Origin: a virus
Direction: 5' to 3' (one strand)
DNA: 30,497 nucleotides
IMG/VR virus record: IMGVR_UViG_3300022746_000047
Coordinates: 1 to 30,497 of that record
The position numbers and the translations under genes are program-made. The notes under the pieces are model-generated. The model ran no database searches and was not told where the DNA came from. It saw only the letters and a list, made by a program, of their open reading frames with translations. This document shows, piece after piece, positions 1 through 7,142 of this stretch. The first letter of the stretch is position 1. Every line of letters starts with the position of its first letter.

Positions 1-259
1 CAAGGATGATCGCGGTTTCTCCATCGAAGCGGTAAAGCGACACATAACCGCTGTCGCCAAAGGTGACGAACCACTCGCGGAACTGCGGTTCCATGTCCTC
101 GACAGGCCGCCCCGCCCCTGGCTGATCCAGCAGGATGTTCATGCCTTCGCGGATTGCCTTGACGGCACGGCGCGCCGCATCAGGATTCTTGTCGGAAAGA
201 AAGTGGTAAAGTCGTTCGACGTCCCGCAGCGCTGCGGGTGACCAGATCAGTTGTGGCAT
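1..259 (-). CDS. ParE/RelE-type toxin, C-terminus cut by window edge
   Basis: The minus strand encodes about 86 residues beginning MPQLIWSPAALRDVERLY and running off the left edge. The W/S-P-A-A-L-R-D-v-e-r-L start, the D-K-N-P-D-A-A-R-R-A-V-K-A-I helix and the G-R-P-V motif with following strands are typical of ParE/RelE-superfamily toxins of type II systems (usual length about 95-100 aa, so only the last few residues are missing). Family members poison gyrase (ParE) or cleave mRNA on the ribosome (RelE); which applies here cannot be told from sequence. The ATG overlaps the end of the antitoxin gene by 13 nt, the usual antitoxin-first, translationally coupled layout. The call rests on motif recognition, not a search. 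Confidence 0.85.
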   Translation of the reverse strand, partial: MPQLIWSPAALRDVERLYHFLSDKNPDAARRAVKAIREGMNILLDQPGAGRPVEDMEPQFREWFVTFGDSGYVSLYRFDGETAIIL

Positions 260-531
260 TCAGGACCCGTCGCCACTTCGCCCGCTTCCAACTTCGCAAG
301 CCAGGCATCGGCTTCGTCATGCGTGACGTGTTTGCCTGTCGCCTGAAACTCCTCCCAGGCCTGAAGCCCTGCCTGACGAAACGCCTCGCGCTTCTCTTCG
401 CGCTCGACGAACTGCGCCACTGCTTCGCGCAACATCCAGTGCGTGGAGCGATCCTTGGCATCCGCCAGCCGCTTGAGGCGGTCACGGGTATCCTGATCGA
501 GCTTCACAGCGATGGGACGGATGGCATTCAT
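247..531 (-). CDS. Ribbon-helix-helix (CopG/ParD-like) antitoxin
   Basis: A 94-aa protein. The N-terminal half has the ribbon-helix-helix pattern: a beta strand (I-R-P-I-A-V-K-L), then D-Q-D-T-R-D-R-L-K-R-L-A-D-A-K-D-R-S as helix 1 and turn, then a helix with W-M-L-R-E-A-V-A-Q-F-V. RHH proteins bind DNA as dimers and autorepress their operon. The C-terminal half (E-K-R-E-A-F-R-Q-A-G-L-Q-A-W-E-E-F then D-E-A-D-A-W-L) is the amphipathic segment that normally wraps the cognate toxin. It lies directly upstream of and overlaps the ParE-like toxin gene. The pair runs opposite to the flanking phage late genes, as expected for a self-transcribed addiction or moron cassette. Confidence 0.85.
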   Translation of the reverse strand: MNAIRPIAVKLDQDTRDRLKRLADAKDRSTHWMLREAVAQFVEREEKREAFRQAGLQAWEEFQATGKHVTHDEADAWLAKLEAGEVATGPECHN

Positions 532-549
532 GGGGGCAACTCCCAGCGA

Positions 550-564
550 GTATTCACAGGTATT
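550..564 (-). promoter_or_regulatory. Possible operator of the toxin-antitoxin operon
   Basis: Two copies of GTATT (550-554 and 560-564 on +) are spaced exactly 10 bp apart, just upstream of the antitoxin start at 531. RHH antitoxins commonly bind short repeats spaced by one helical turn in their own promoter. This is a weak call based only on position and spacing; no clear -10/-35 pair was recognised. Confidence 0.3.
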
Positions 565-620
565 ACTTTTAGCACATCAGCCACCGACGCAGAAGTCACA
601 ATTGAAGCAAAGGCGGTAAA

Positions 621-1040
621 ATGCCCACCCTCCGCGAAACCATTCTCGCCGCGCTACATGCGCGGCTGTCAGCATTACCCGCCACGTCCTTGCGTGGGGA
701 CGTGCTGCCGGAGCGCATCCCGCCCGCGGGACTTCTGATCCTGCGCGATGGCGAACCGGGAGAACCCGAGGTCACGCTGTCGCCCCTGCGCTACCATTAT
801 CAGCACAGGGCTGAGATCGAGGCGGTCGTGCAAGACGCTGACCGCGACGCCGCTTTCGACATCCTGTGCGCCAGCATCGGCACGGCGATTACCACCGACC
901 GCACGCTCGGCGGGCTTTGCGACTGGGTCGAAGCAGAAGCGCCACGGCCCGTTGATCTGCCGGTCGAAGGGGCCGCCAGCCTGAAAGCGGGCATCGTGCC
1001 GATTATTTTGTATTACGTGTCCCCCAACCCGTTTGGCTGA
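621..1040 (+). CDS. Tail terminator / tail completion-like phage protein
   Basis: A 139-aa soluble protein starting M-P-T-L-R-E-T-I-L-A-A-L-H-A-R-L, with a middle strand-rich section and an ending P-I-I-L-Y-Y-V. An N-terminal helix followed by I-P-x-x-G-L-L-I-L-R-D-G and a paired-strand section resembles small tail terminator / head-tail completion proteins of siphoviruses (lambda gpU position). It lies just before the tail tube gene, where that protein is expected. The start follows an AAAGGCGG Shine-Dalgarno-like stretch. The assignment is by position and general look, not by a diagnostic motif. In Rhodobacterales prophages similar proteins are often annotated only as hypothetical. Confidence 0.55.
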   Translation: MPTLRETILAALHARLSALPATSLRGDVLPERIPPAGLLILRDGEPGEPEVTLSPLRYHYQHRAEIEAVVQDADRDAAFDILCASIGTAITTDRTLGGLCDWVEAEAPRPVDLPVEGAASLKAGIVPIILYYVSPNPFG

Positions 1041-1047
1041 GACTGCG

Positions 1048-1257
1048 TCAATCGTTTGGGTTCTCGCCCAGAAGCCAAAGCAGCAAACAAGCCATGACTG
1101 GCGAGAAAACAAGACTGAAGATAACCCAACCTACCTGGCTTCTGCCGCGGTTGGCAGCCATTTGAGCGGGTAGCAAGATGTATAACCAGACGGCAAGATA
1201 CATCCCGAGCACGGCAAAGAGTATCAGCACAAAAACCGAGGCTACATCGCTTGCCAT
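1048..1257 (-). CDS. Small two-helix membrane protein (moron-like)
   Basis: A minus-strand gene of 69 aa inside a + strand late operon. The ATG at 1257 is preferred over an upstream in-frame ATG because an AAAGGAG Shine-Dalgarno sequence lies 11 nt before it. The protein has two hydrophobic helices: one near the N-terminus (A-S-V-F-V-L-I-L-F-A-V-L-G-M-Y-L) and one near the C-terminus (V-I-F-S-L-V-F-S-P-V-M-A-C-L-L-L-W-L-L), separated by a basic loop with N-R-G-R-S. I do not recognise the family. Placement between the tail terminator and tube genes, on the opposite strand, suggests a lysogeny-expressed moron, for example a superinfection or envelope-modifying protein, but no function can be read from the sequence. 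Confidence 0.6.
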   Translation of the reverse strand: MASDVASVFVLILFAVLGMYLAVWLYILLPAQMAANRGRSQVGWVIFSLVFSPVMACLLLWLLGENPND

Positions 1258-1367
1258 AAAGAACCGCGCTCCTTTGCAAATTGCCAATTGGCTCTTTGCA
1301 ATCAGATATGGGCCCGGGACCGCAAAACCAAGTCTGACCCAAATCTGATCACCCACAGGAGACAAAA

Positions 1368-2306
1368 ATGGCACGAGCCCATGGGGCGCGGGCGCAGATG
1401 GCGCTTGCGTTCGAGTCCACCTATGGCACCGCCCCGACGACGGGCTATCGCACGGTGCCTTTCGCCAGCACGACGCTCGGCTCCGAGCAGCCGCTGATCG
1501 CCTCGGAACTTTTGGGCCAGGGGCGTGACCCGCTGGCCCCGATCAAGGACGCGGTGACGGCGGATGGCGATGTCGTTGTGCCGCTTGATGTCGAGAACTT
1601 CGGCCTCTGGCTGAAGGCCGCCTTCGGGGCCCCGACCACCACCGGCACCACGCCGAAGACCCATACGTTCCAGTCGGGGGCCTGGTCGCTTCCAAGCATG
1701 GCCATTGAGACGGCGATGCCGGAGGTGCCGCGCTACGCGATGTATACGGGCTGCGTTTGCGATCAGCTCAGTTGGCAGATGGCGCGCTCGGGGCTTCTGA
1801 CTGCGACTGCCCGCCTGGTGGCCCAAGGCGAAACCGTTGCTGCTGCCACGGCCGTAGGCACGCCCACATCGCTGTCGCTGCAGCGCTTTGGCCACTTCAA
1901 CGGATCGATTAGCCGCAACGGGGTGGCGCTTGGCAATGTCATCTCGGCTGAGGTGACCTACTCGAATGGCCTCGACCGGATCGAGACCATCCGCGCGGAT
2001 GGCAAGATCGAGGGGGTTGATCCCGGCATGGCGGCGCTGACCGGCAAGATCGAGGCCCGCTTTGCCGACACCACGCTGATCACCCAAGCGATGGATGGGA
2101 CACCTTGCGAATTGGTTTTCGGCTGGAGCCTTGGGGCCGATGCCAGCTTCAGCTTCACGGCGCATGCTGTCTATCTGCCACGGCCCAGGATCGAGATCCC
2201 GGGTCCGCAAGGCATTCAGGCCACATTCGACTGGCAGGCGGCCAAGGCGGCAAGCCCCGCCCGCCTGTGTACCGCCATTCTTGTCAACACTGTCACCTCC
2301 TATTGA
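1368..2306 (+). CDS. Major tail tube protein
   Basis: A 312-aa protein with the usual opening of long tail tube proteins of alphaproteobacterial siphoviruses: A-Q-M-A-L-A-F-E-S-T-Y-G-T-A-P followed by S-E-Q-P-L-I-A-S-E-L-L-G-Q-G-R-D-P and D-G-D-V-V-V-P-L-D. The rest is strand-rich, with many Thr, Gly and Ala and no membrane segment, consistent with the beta-barrel ring subunits that stack into the tail tube (lambda gpV position). A good Shine-Dalgarno (ACAGGAGAC) precedes the ATG. It sits directly before the tail assembly chaperone and tape measure, the canonical order. It likely matches the Pfam Phage_tube_2 type, which I infer from memory of family sequences. Confidence 0.8.
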   Translation: MARAHGARAQMALAFESTYGTAPTTGYRTVPFASTTLGSEQPLIASELLGQGRDPLAPIKDAVTADGDVVVPLDVENFGLWLKAAFGAPTTTGTTPKTHTFQSGAWSLPSMAIETAMPEVPRYAMYTGCVCDQLSWQMARSGLLTATARLVAQGETVAAATAVGTPTSLSLQRFGHFNGSISRNGVALGNVISAEVTYSNGLDRIETIRADGKIEGVDPGMAALTGKIEARFADTTLITQAMDGTPCELVFGWSLGADASFSFTAHAVYLPRPRIEIPGPQGIQATFDWQAAKAASPARLCTAILVNTVTSY

Positions 2307-2322
2307 GAGGATCTCTTCCGCC

Positions 2323-2760
2323 ATGCTGACCCTTGATCTTTCCAGCGCACCGTTCTGGTGCGAGTTCCTCCCCGGCCTGCGCGTGAAACTCCGCCCGCTG
2401 ACCACGGCGCTGATGGTCGCCAGCCGCGCGGATCCCGCAATTGCCGCCCTCACCGCAGGGACGACGCCCGAAGAGGCCGCCCTTGCTATGGCCAAGGCGC
2501 TGGCGCGGCGCGCGATCCTCGACTGGGACGGCGTTGGCGATGCCACGGGGGAGGCCTTGCCGGTCAGCCCCGAGGCAATCGACGCGCTTCTCGATCTCTG
2601 GCCGGTCTTTGAGGCCTTCCAGACCCGTTATGTTGCAACAGGCCTGTTCTTGGATGCCGAAAAAAACGTCTCATCGCCCTTGCCGATTGGGAGTTCGGCG
2701 GGGGCGGCGGCTATTGCGCCGCCTGCGGACCCGTCTGTCCCGAGTGTCCCGCACGGCTGA
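2323..2760 (+). CDS. Tail assembly chaperone, short (gpG-like) product
   Basis: The zero-frame product is 145 aa, starting M-L-T-L-D-L-S-S-A-P-F-W. The mostly helical N-terminal domain (L-R-P-L-T-T-A-L-M-V-A-S-R-A-D-P, then E-E-A-A-L-A-M-A-K-A-L-A-R-R-A-I-L-D-W) resembles tail assembly chaperones that coat the tape measure during tail assembly. After the slippery site at 2661-2667 the zero frame reads a low-complexity, Ser/Pro/Ala-rich tail to the TGA. The ATG lies 17 nt after the tail tube stop. Position between tube and tape measure is the lambda G/GT position. The zero-frame end after the A-run is probably produced by most ribosomes. Confidence 0.75.
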   Translation: MLTLDLSSAPFWCEFLPGLRVKLRPLTTALMVASRADPAIAALTAGTTPEEAALAMAKALARRAILDWDGVGDATGEALPVSPEAIDALLDLWPVFEAFQTRYVATGLFLDAEKNVSSPLPIGSSAGAAAIAPPADPSVPSVPHG

Positions 2761-2996
2761 ACCGCCCGCAGACTTGGGAAGGCGCCCAGGTCTGGGACCT
2801 CGTTCAGCGTCTTGGCGGGCAATTGCGTCTCATTCCCGGCGCGGTGATCGGTTGGGATATGGGGGCCGCACTGGTCCTCGGGGCGGCGCTCGGTATCCCG
2901 GCGCTGGCGGTTGCGGAGCTCTTGCCGCCCATTGAGGCGGTGATGGTGCGCAAGATCAATGAAGCGATGCAGGCCGACGCTGGCGGCCTCACCTGA
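2323..2996 (+). CDS. Tail assembly chaperone, frameshifted (gpGT-like) fusion
   Basis: A -1 shift on A AAA AAC (2661-2667) joins 2323-2667 to 2667-2996 and gives a fusion of about 224 aa. The -1 frame stays open for 330 nt and encodes a sensible protein with no good start of its own: R-L-I-A-L-A-D-W-E-F, five glycines, a C-x2-C-x3-C-x2-C cluster (C-A-A-C-G-P-V-C-P-E-C), then N-R-P-Q-T-W-E-G-A-Q-V-W-D-L-V and a helical end resembling the small DUF1799-type tail proteins. In lambda the T domain recruits the tape measure and tube protein; that role is inferred here. The frame change occurs exactly where a canonical slippery heptamer sits, so this is a programmed frameshift rather than a sequencing error. 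Confidence 0.8.
2661..2667 (+). promoter_or_regulatory. -1 ribosomal frameshift slippery site (A AAA AAC)
   Basis: A run of seven A then C (2660-2667) is read in the zero frame as GAA AAA AAC. This makes a perfect X XXY YYZ heptamer, on which tRNAs in the P and A sites can re-pair one base back. The -1 frame is open downstream to 2996 and encodes the T-like domain of the tail assembly chaperone. Confidence 0.85.
2703..2723 (+). other. GC-rich hairpin downstream of the slippery site
   Basis: GGCGGC (2703-2708) pairs with GCCGCC (2718-2723), with two further pairs around a TATT loop and one bulged G. It starts about 35 nt after the slippery heptamer, farther than the usual 5-9 nt spacer of stimulatory structures. 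A role in frameshifting is possible but uncertain. Confidence 0.35.
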
Positions 2997-3044
2997 CCTC
3001 GTTCCAGATGGAAACGCGGTGATGAACCCCGAGGATACGACCCC

Positions 3045-5504
3045 ATGTCAGAAAAGAAGGTCTCCGTCCGGCTTGTCGCTGTCGGCGGCCGGCAGGTGCG
3101 GGCCGAGCTCGAAGGGATCGGCGAAGCAGGCGCACGCGGCTTTGGTCGGCTCTCGTCGGAGATGACCGCGGCCAATGCGCGGCTCACGAGCTTTGCCAGC
3201 AAGGCGGGGATTGCCCTGGCCGCGCTGACCGCTGCAGCCACGGCGGCCGGAGTTGCAATGATCCAGTCGGGCCTCGAGGTGATCGGGGCACAGGCGGATA
3301 TGGCGGCCTCGCTTGGCACAACGGTGGAAAGTCTGCAGGTCTTGACCTGGGCGGGGGAGTTGGCCGGTGTCTCGCTGGGAGAAATCGAACAGGCGACAAA
3401 AAAGCTGACGACGCGGCTTTCTGAGGCGGCGACGGGGTCGGGCACGGCGGTGAAGGCGCTGGCGCGTTTGAACCTGACGGCGACGGATCTGCAGGCCTTG
3501 CCTTTGGATCAGCGGATCGTCGCCATTCAAGAGGCGCTGAACAGGCTTGTCCCGGAGGCCGAGCGCGCGGCGGTGGCCTCGGACCTCTTTGGCGACAAGG
3601 CGGCCTTGGCCTTCCTGCGGGTCGATCCCGCGACCTTGCGCGAGGCCGCGAAGGATGTGCGCGACTTTGGCGTGGCGGTCAGTGCTGCCGATGCGGTCCA
3701 GATCGAACGGACGGGGGATGCGATTGCCAAGCTGAGCCTGATCTGGCTCGGCCTCACGAACCGTCTGACGGCGGCGGTTGCGCCAGCGCTGGAAGCGGTG
3801 GCCAATACACTTGCCGACATGGCACGCGGCACCGGCCCACTTGGAATGGCGATCACCGGGATCTTCGACAATCTGGGGCGGCTTGCAACCTATGCCAGCA
3901 CATTCGCCGCGCTGATGGCGGGTCGTTGGGTGGCGGGGCTGGCTGCGGCCGCGCTTTCGGTCAAAGGGCTTGCGACCGGGCTCGTGGTTTTGCGCGGGGC
4001 GCTCATTCGCACCGGCATCGGTGCGCTGATCGTTGGTGCGGGGGAACTCGTCTATCAGTTTACTGAGCTTGTCGGCAAAGTCGGCGGGGTTGGCGCGGCC
4101 TTTGGCATCTTGCGCGATGTGGCGGCGGAGGCCTGGAACCGCCTGGCCCTGGCAGCGACAGCGTCTTGGTCCCGAGTCGAGGCGGGCTGGGCCAGCGCGC
4201 AGGCCGGGATCTATGACGGGCTGCAATCGGCGCTCGCCGCCGTGGTGGGCTGGGGCAATTCGTCCGTGGGCAGCTTCCAAGGTGCCTTTGATGCGGTGAA
4301 GGCAATCTGGGGGGCGCTGCCGCAAGCGATTGGCGATTTTGCCTATCAAGCCGCGAACGGTCTGATCGACGGCGTCGAGGCAATGCTGAATGCCGTTGTC
4401 ACCCGGATCAACCGCTTCGTCGAAGGCTTGAACGCGGCGCTCGATCTCTTGCCTGACTGGGCCACGGGTGAGGGCGGCATCAAGATCGGCACGCTTGATG
4501 CCGTCGATCTTGGCGGCATTGCCAATCCCTTCGCAGGGGCGGCAACGGCCGCGGGCACAGCGGCAGCCGATGCCTTCCAGGCGGCGATGGGCAAGACCTA
4601 TGTGGATACGCCTGACCTCTTCGGCGGCATGGCAGCGGCGGCGCGCACCCGGGCGGATGGCTATGCTGAGGCGGCGGGCATGCTGTCGGAGGCGGCCGCA
4701 AAGCCGATGACCGCTTGGGCCGCGCTGAAATCTGCGATCTTCGGCGCGGGCACCGAGGGGGATGCGGCCTTGGACCAGGCAACCACTGCCGCCGACGCGC
4801 TGTCGGACGGATTGGACACTGCCGGCAAATCTGCCGGCGGGGCCGGAGGGGCTGTGAAGAAGGCCGCGGATGACGCTGCCACCGGCTGGGCTGCGGTCAC
4901 AAAGTCGCTGTCCGACTATGCCAAGGGCGCGATGGATTGGGGCAAGGGCCTTGGAGAAACTCTGACCTCCGCCTTCTCCTCGGCGGAAAACGCCTTCCGG
5001 CAGTTTGTCACCACCGGCAAGTTCGACTTCAGATCGCTCATCTCCTCGATTCTTGCCGATCTTGCGGTGCTCTCGTTCAAACGCGCGGTGCTCGGGCCGA
5101 TTGCAGATGCGCTGTCCTTTGCCTTTGGCGGCGGGAGCTTTCTGGATGGCCTCGTAGCGCATAATGGCGCCCTGGTCGGCGTAACTGGCTCCTCCCGATC
5201 TGTCCCCGCCCTTGCCTTCGCAGGCGCACCGCGGATGCATGAGGGCGGCTGGGCGGGTCTCAAACCCGATGAGGTGCCAGCCATCTTGCAGCGCGGGGAG
5301 CGGGTGCTCTCGCGTCGCGAGGCGGCCACTTATGGCCGGGGTAGCACGGCGGGCGCGGGTGTCACGGTCAACATCGACGCGCGTGGGGCGCAGATGGGTG
5401 TGGCCGAGCAGATCAATGCAAAATTGCGGGCGGCCATCCCGGAGATCGCCCGCATCGCGAAGGAAAGCGTGGCCGATGGCCGGCGCAGAGGTCAGGGAAT
5501 CTGA
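3045..5504 (+). CDS. Tail tape measure protein (lambda gpH type)
   Basis: An 819-aa Ala/Gly-rich helical protein starting M-S-E-K-K-V-S-V-R-L-V-A-V-G-G. The N-terminal portion (to about residue 250) is rich in charged helices. A hydrophobic segment lies near residues 45-68 and two or more near 285-330, as usual for tape measures that contact the inner membrane during DNA entry. The C-terminal section around residues 630-690 (M-D-W-G-K-G-L-G-E-T-L, F-R-Q-F-V-T-T-G-K-F-D-F-R-S-L-I-S-S-I-L) is the lambda-type tape-measure C-terminal region. At roughly 0.15 nm of tail per residue, a family rule of thumb, it would set a tail of about 120 nm. It follows the G/GT chaperone genes. Long antisense ORFs here are shadows. 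Confidence 0.9.
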   Translation: MSEKKVSVRLVAVGGRQVRAELEGIGEAGARGFGRLSSEMTAANARLTSFASKAGIALAALTAAATAAGVAMIQSGLEVIGAQADMAASLGTTVESLQVLTWAGELAGVSLGEIEQATKKLTTRLSEAATGSGTAVKALARLNLTATDLQALPLDQRIVAIQEALNRLVPEAERAAVASDLFGDKAALAFLRVDPATLREAAKDVRDFGVAVSAADAVQIERTGDAIAKLSLIWLGLTNRLTAAVAPALEAVANTLADMARGTGPLGMAITGIFDNLGRLATYASTFAALMAGRWVAGLAAAALSVKGLATGLVVLRGALIRTGIGALIVGAGELVYQFTELVGKVGGVGAAFGILRDVAAEAWNRLALAATASWSRVEAGWASAQAGIYDGLQSALAAVVGWGNSSVGSFQGAFDAVKAIWGALPQAIGDFAYQAANGLIDGVEAMLNAVVTRINRFVEGLNAALDLLPDWATGEGGIKIGTLDAVDLGGIANPFAGAATAAGTAAADAFQAAMGKTYVDTPDLFGGMAAAARTRADGYAEAAGMLSEAAAKPMTAWAALKSAIFGAGTEGDAALDQATTAADALSDGLDTAGKSAGGAGGAVKKAADDAATGWAAVTKSLSDYAKGAMDWGKGLGETLTSAFSSAENAFRQFVTTGKFDFRSLISSILADLAVLSFKRAVLGPIADALSFAFGGGSFLDGLVAHNGALVGVTGSSRSVPALAFAGAPRMHEGGWAGLKPDEVPAILQRGERVLSRREAATYGRGSTAGAGVTVNIDARGAQMGVAEQINAKLRAAIPEIARIAKESVADGRRRGQGI

Positions 5505-5506
5505 GG

Positions 5507-6094
5507 ATGGCGATTCCGATCTTGCCGCTGACGCTGGTGGCCTCGCTCGAGCGGCGGCTGGTCACCTCTGTGGCCGAGGCACGCTCGCCCTTTACCGGCA
5601 CCTCGCAGATCCAGGACTGGGGGGCGTCGTGGTGGGAGTACCAGATCGAGATGGCAGTGACCCAAGGCGCCAATGCCCGGCGGCTCTCAGCCTTCTTTGC
5701 AGCCCTTGGCGGGCTTCGGGGGCGGTTTCTGTTCCCCGATCCCTCGATCGAAATACCACTGGCTGCGGGCAACCCTTACGTCACCGAGGCGCAGGCCGCA
5801 GGGGCAAATACCTTGCGCACCGCTGGTTGGGGGCTGGGCCTGCGCGTTGGCGACTTCTTCCAACTGGGCTCGGACGCCGCAACCCGGCTCTACCAGATCA
5901 CCGAGGATGTGGCGCCTGTGGGCAGTGAGGCGGTGCTCGCCTTTGTGCCGCCGCTGCGGGCCTCGGTTCCTGCCGGTGCGCTGCTTGGGCTCGACGCGCC
6001 GTCTGTCTTGCTGCGCCTGACGGCCCCGGTGCCAACGGTGATTGGCCGGGCCGACCAGCACCGCTTCACCATATCTGCCCGGGAAGCGCTCTAA
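5507..6094 (+). CDS. Minor tail / distal tail-like protein
   Basis: A 195-aa protein, two bases after the tape measure stop, with strand-rich composition. Visible features are W-G-A-S-W-W-E-Y-Q-I-E-M, L-G-G-L-R-G-R-F-L-F-P-D-P and R-V-G-D-F-F-Q-L-G near the middle. The pattern of strands around R-F-L-F-P-D-P recalls distal-tail or baseplate adaptor proteins that link the tube to the tip. It occupies the lambda gpM slot, which is also the slot after the tape measure in gene transfer agents. No catalytic motif is visible. Assignment is mainly by position. Confidence 0.65.
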   Translation: MAIPILPLTLVASLERRLVTSVAEARSPFTGTSQIQDWGASWWEYQIEMAVTQGANARRLSAFFAALGGLRGRFLFPDPSIEIPLAAGNPYVTEAQAAGANTLRTAGWGLGLRVGDFFQLGSDAATRLYQITEDVAPVGSEAVLAFVPPLRASVPAGALLGLDAPSVLLRLTAPVPTVIGRADQHRFTISAREAL

Positions 6095-6128
6095 CCCCGT
6101 CTGAAACCAATGCAGCGAAAGCCCGCCC

Positions 6129-6689
6129 ATGTCGCGTGATCTCACCGCCGCCTTCGCCGCAGCCCTGGCCGAGCCGCATCTGCGGCCCGTGCTCTTCTTT
6201 GAGGGCCAGTTTGCGTCTGGCTGGGTACGGATCTGGTCAGGCTTGGGAGAGGTGAACTGGAATGGCCAGGCTTGGTCTGGCGCAGGATCGCTTCTCGGGC
6301 TCGGCTCGCTTGAAGAAACCGGCGAGGTGGTGGCGGGTGGCACGGCGGTGTCACTTTCCGGTGTGCCGCTGGACCTCGTTCAAATGGCCATTGAGGAAGC
6401 GCGCCAGGGTCTGCCGGGCCGGATTTGGCTCGGGCTTTTGGCCGAAGATGGCAGCATTATCGCAAATCCGGTGCAGGCCTTCTCCGGCCGCCTTGATGTT
6501 CCAGAAATCAAGGATGATGCTGAGACCTGCACGATCACCATCAGCTATGAAAGCCGCCTCATCGATCTGACGGTGGCGCGGACCTGGCGTTACACCCATG
6601 AAAGCCAGCAGGTGCTCTATCCCGGGGACTTGGGGTTTGAATATGTGACAGCGATCCAGGATCGTGAGATCACTTGGGGGCGAGGGTAG
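6129..6689 (+). CDS. Minor tail / tail hub-like protein (gpL position)
   Basis: A 186-aa protein starting M-S-R-D-L-T-A-A-F-A-A-A-L-A-E-P. It has R-P-V-L-F-F-E-G-Q-F with repeated W-x-G or S-G-L-G segments (W-S-G-L-G, W-N-G-Q-A-W-S-G-A-G), then F-S-G-R-L-D-V-P-E-I and I-T-I-S-Y-E-S-R-L-I-D-L, ending W-G-R-G. Such strand-rich proteins with F-x-G-R-(L/I)-D and Y-E-S-R-L resemble DUF2163-like or gpL-like hub proteins that nucleate the tail tip. It lies between the distal-tail-like and NlpC/P60-like genes, the order seen in both lambda and Rhodobacter gene transfer agents. The gap to the previous gene is 34 nt. Confidence 0.65.
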   Translation: MSRDLTAAFAAALAEPHLRPVLFFEGQFASGWVRIWSGLGEVNWNGQAWSGAGSLLGLGSLEETGEVVAGGTAVSLSGVPLDLVQMAIEEARQGLPGRIWLGLLAEDGSIIANPVQAFSGRLDVPEIKDDAETCTITISYESRLIDLTVARTWRYTHESQQVLYPGDLGFEYVTAIQDREITWGRG

Positions 6690-6692
6690 GAT

Positions 6693-7100
6693 ATGAAACG
6701 CCTTGAACACTGGGAACGCCTCCTCGCCGAGGCGATCGACACGGCCCGCTCCAAGCCCTTCGCTTGGGGGCTTCACGACTGCCCAACCTTCGCCTTTGAA
6801 ACCCGCACGGCTCTGACCGGCGGCGAGGATGTCGCGGCGCTCTGGCGGGGCAAATATACAACCCATCTTGGCGGGATTCGCGTCATGCGGCGTTTGGGGT
6901 GGCCGTCGCTTGAGGCTATGGGACATGCGCTTTTGGGGGTGCCGCGCGATACGCCGCTCTTGGCGCAGCGCGGTGACATCGTGCTCACCGATACCGGGCT
7001 TGGCTTCGGCGTGGTGATTGGCGCCACGGCGGTTGGTCTGGCGCCGGATGGCTTGCGCTTTGCGGCCCTGACCTCCTGTCGCCTCGCTTGGGCTGTCTGA
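6693..7100 (+). CDS. NlpC/P60-like tail protein (DUF6950-like), possibly inactive
   Basis: A 135-aa protein with F-A-W-G-L-H-D-C-P-T-F near residues 23-33, the Cys30 motif of NlpC/P60-type proteins, and a later G-D-I-V-L-T-D-T-G motif. In active P60 peptidases a His follows the G-D-(I/V)-V segment, but here the strand reads G-L-G-F-G-V-V-I-G and no His occurs in the C-terminal half. It resembles the DUF6950 group found before J-like proteins in proteobacterial prophages. It occupies the lambda gpK position, where the protein helps tail-tip assembly or cell-wall penetration. Catalysis is therefore doubtful. It starts three bases after the gpL-like gene. Confidence 0.7.
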   Translation: MKRLEHWERLLAEAIDTARSKPFAWGLHDCPTFAFETRTALTGGEDVAALWRGKYTTHLGGIRVMRRLGWPSLEAMGHALLGVPRDTPLLAQRGDIVLTDTGLGFGVVIGATAVGLAPDGLRFAALTSCRLAWAV

Positions 7101-7142
7101 GCCCTGCTTCGTTCTTGCCCCTGCTGACACGGGACCCGTCTC

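Noticed and set aside
1302-2546. 414-aa antisense open frame over the tail tube gene
   Set aside because: Arg/Gly-rich shadow of a good + strand gene with Shine-Dalgarno and family features.
2660-2996. Sequencing-error or pseudogene frameshift in the tail chaperone
   Set aside because: The frame change coincides with a perfect slippery heptamer at the phage G/GT position, where programmed frameshifting is expected.
3048-5240. 730-aa antisense open frame across the tape measure gene
   Set aside because: It is Arg/Gly-rich, has no recognisable domain and mirrors the high-GC codon pattern of the real + strand gene.
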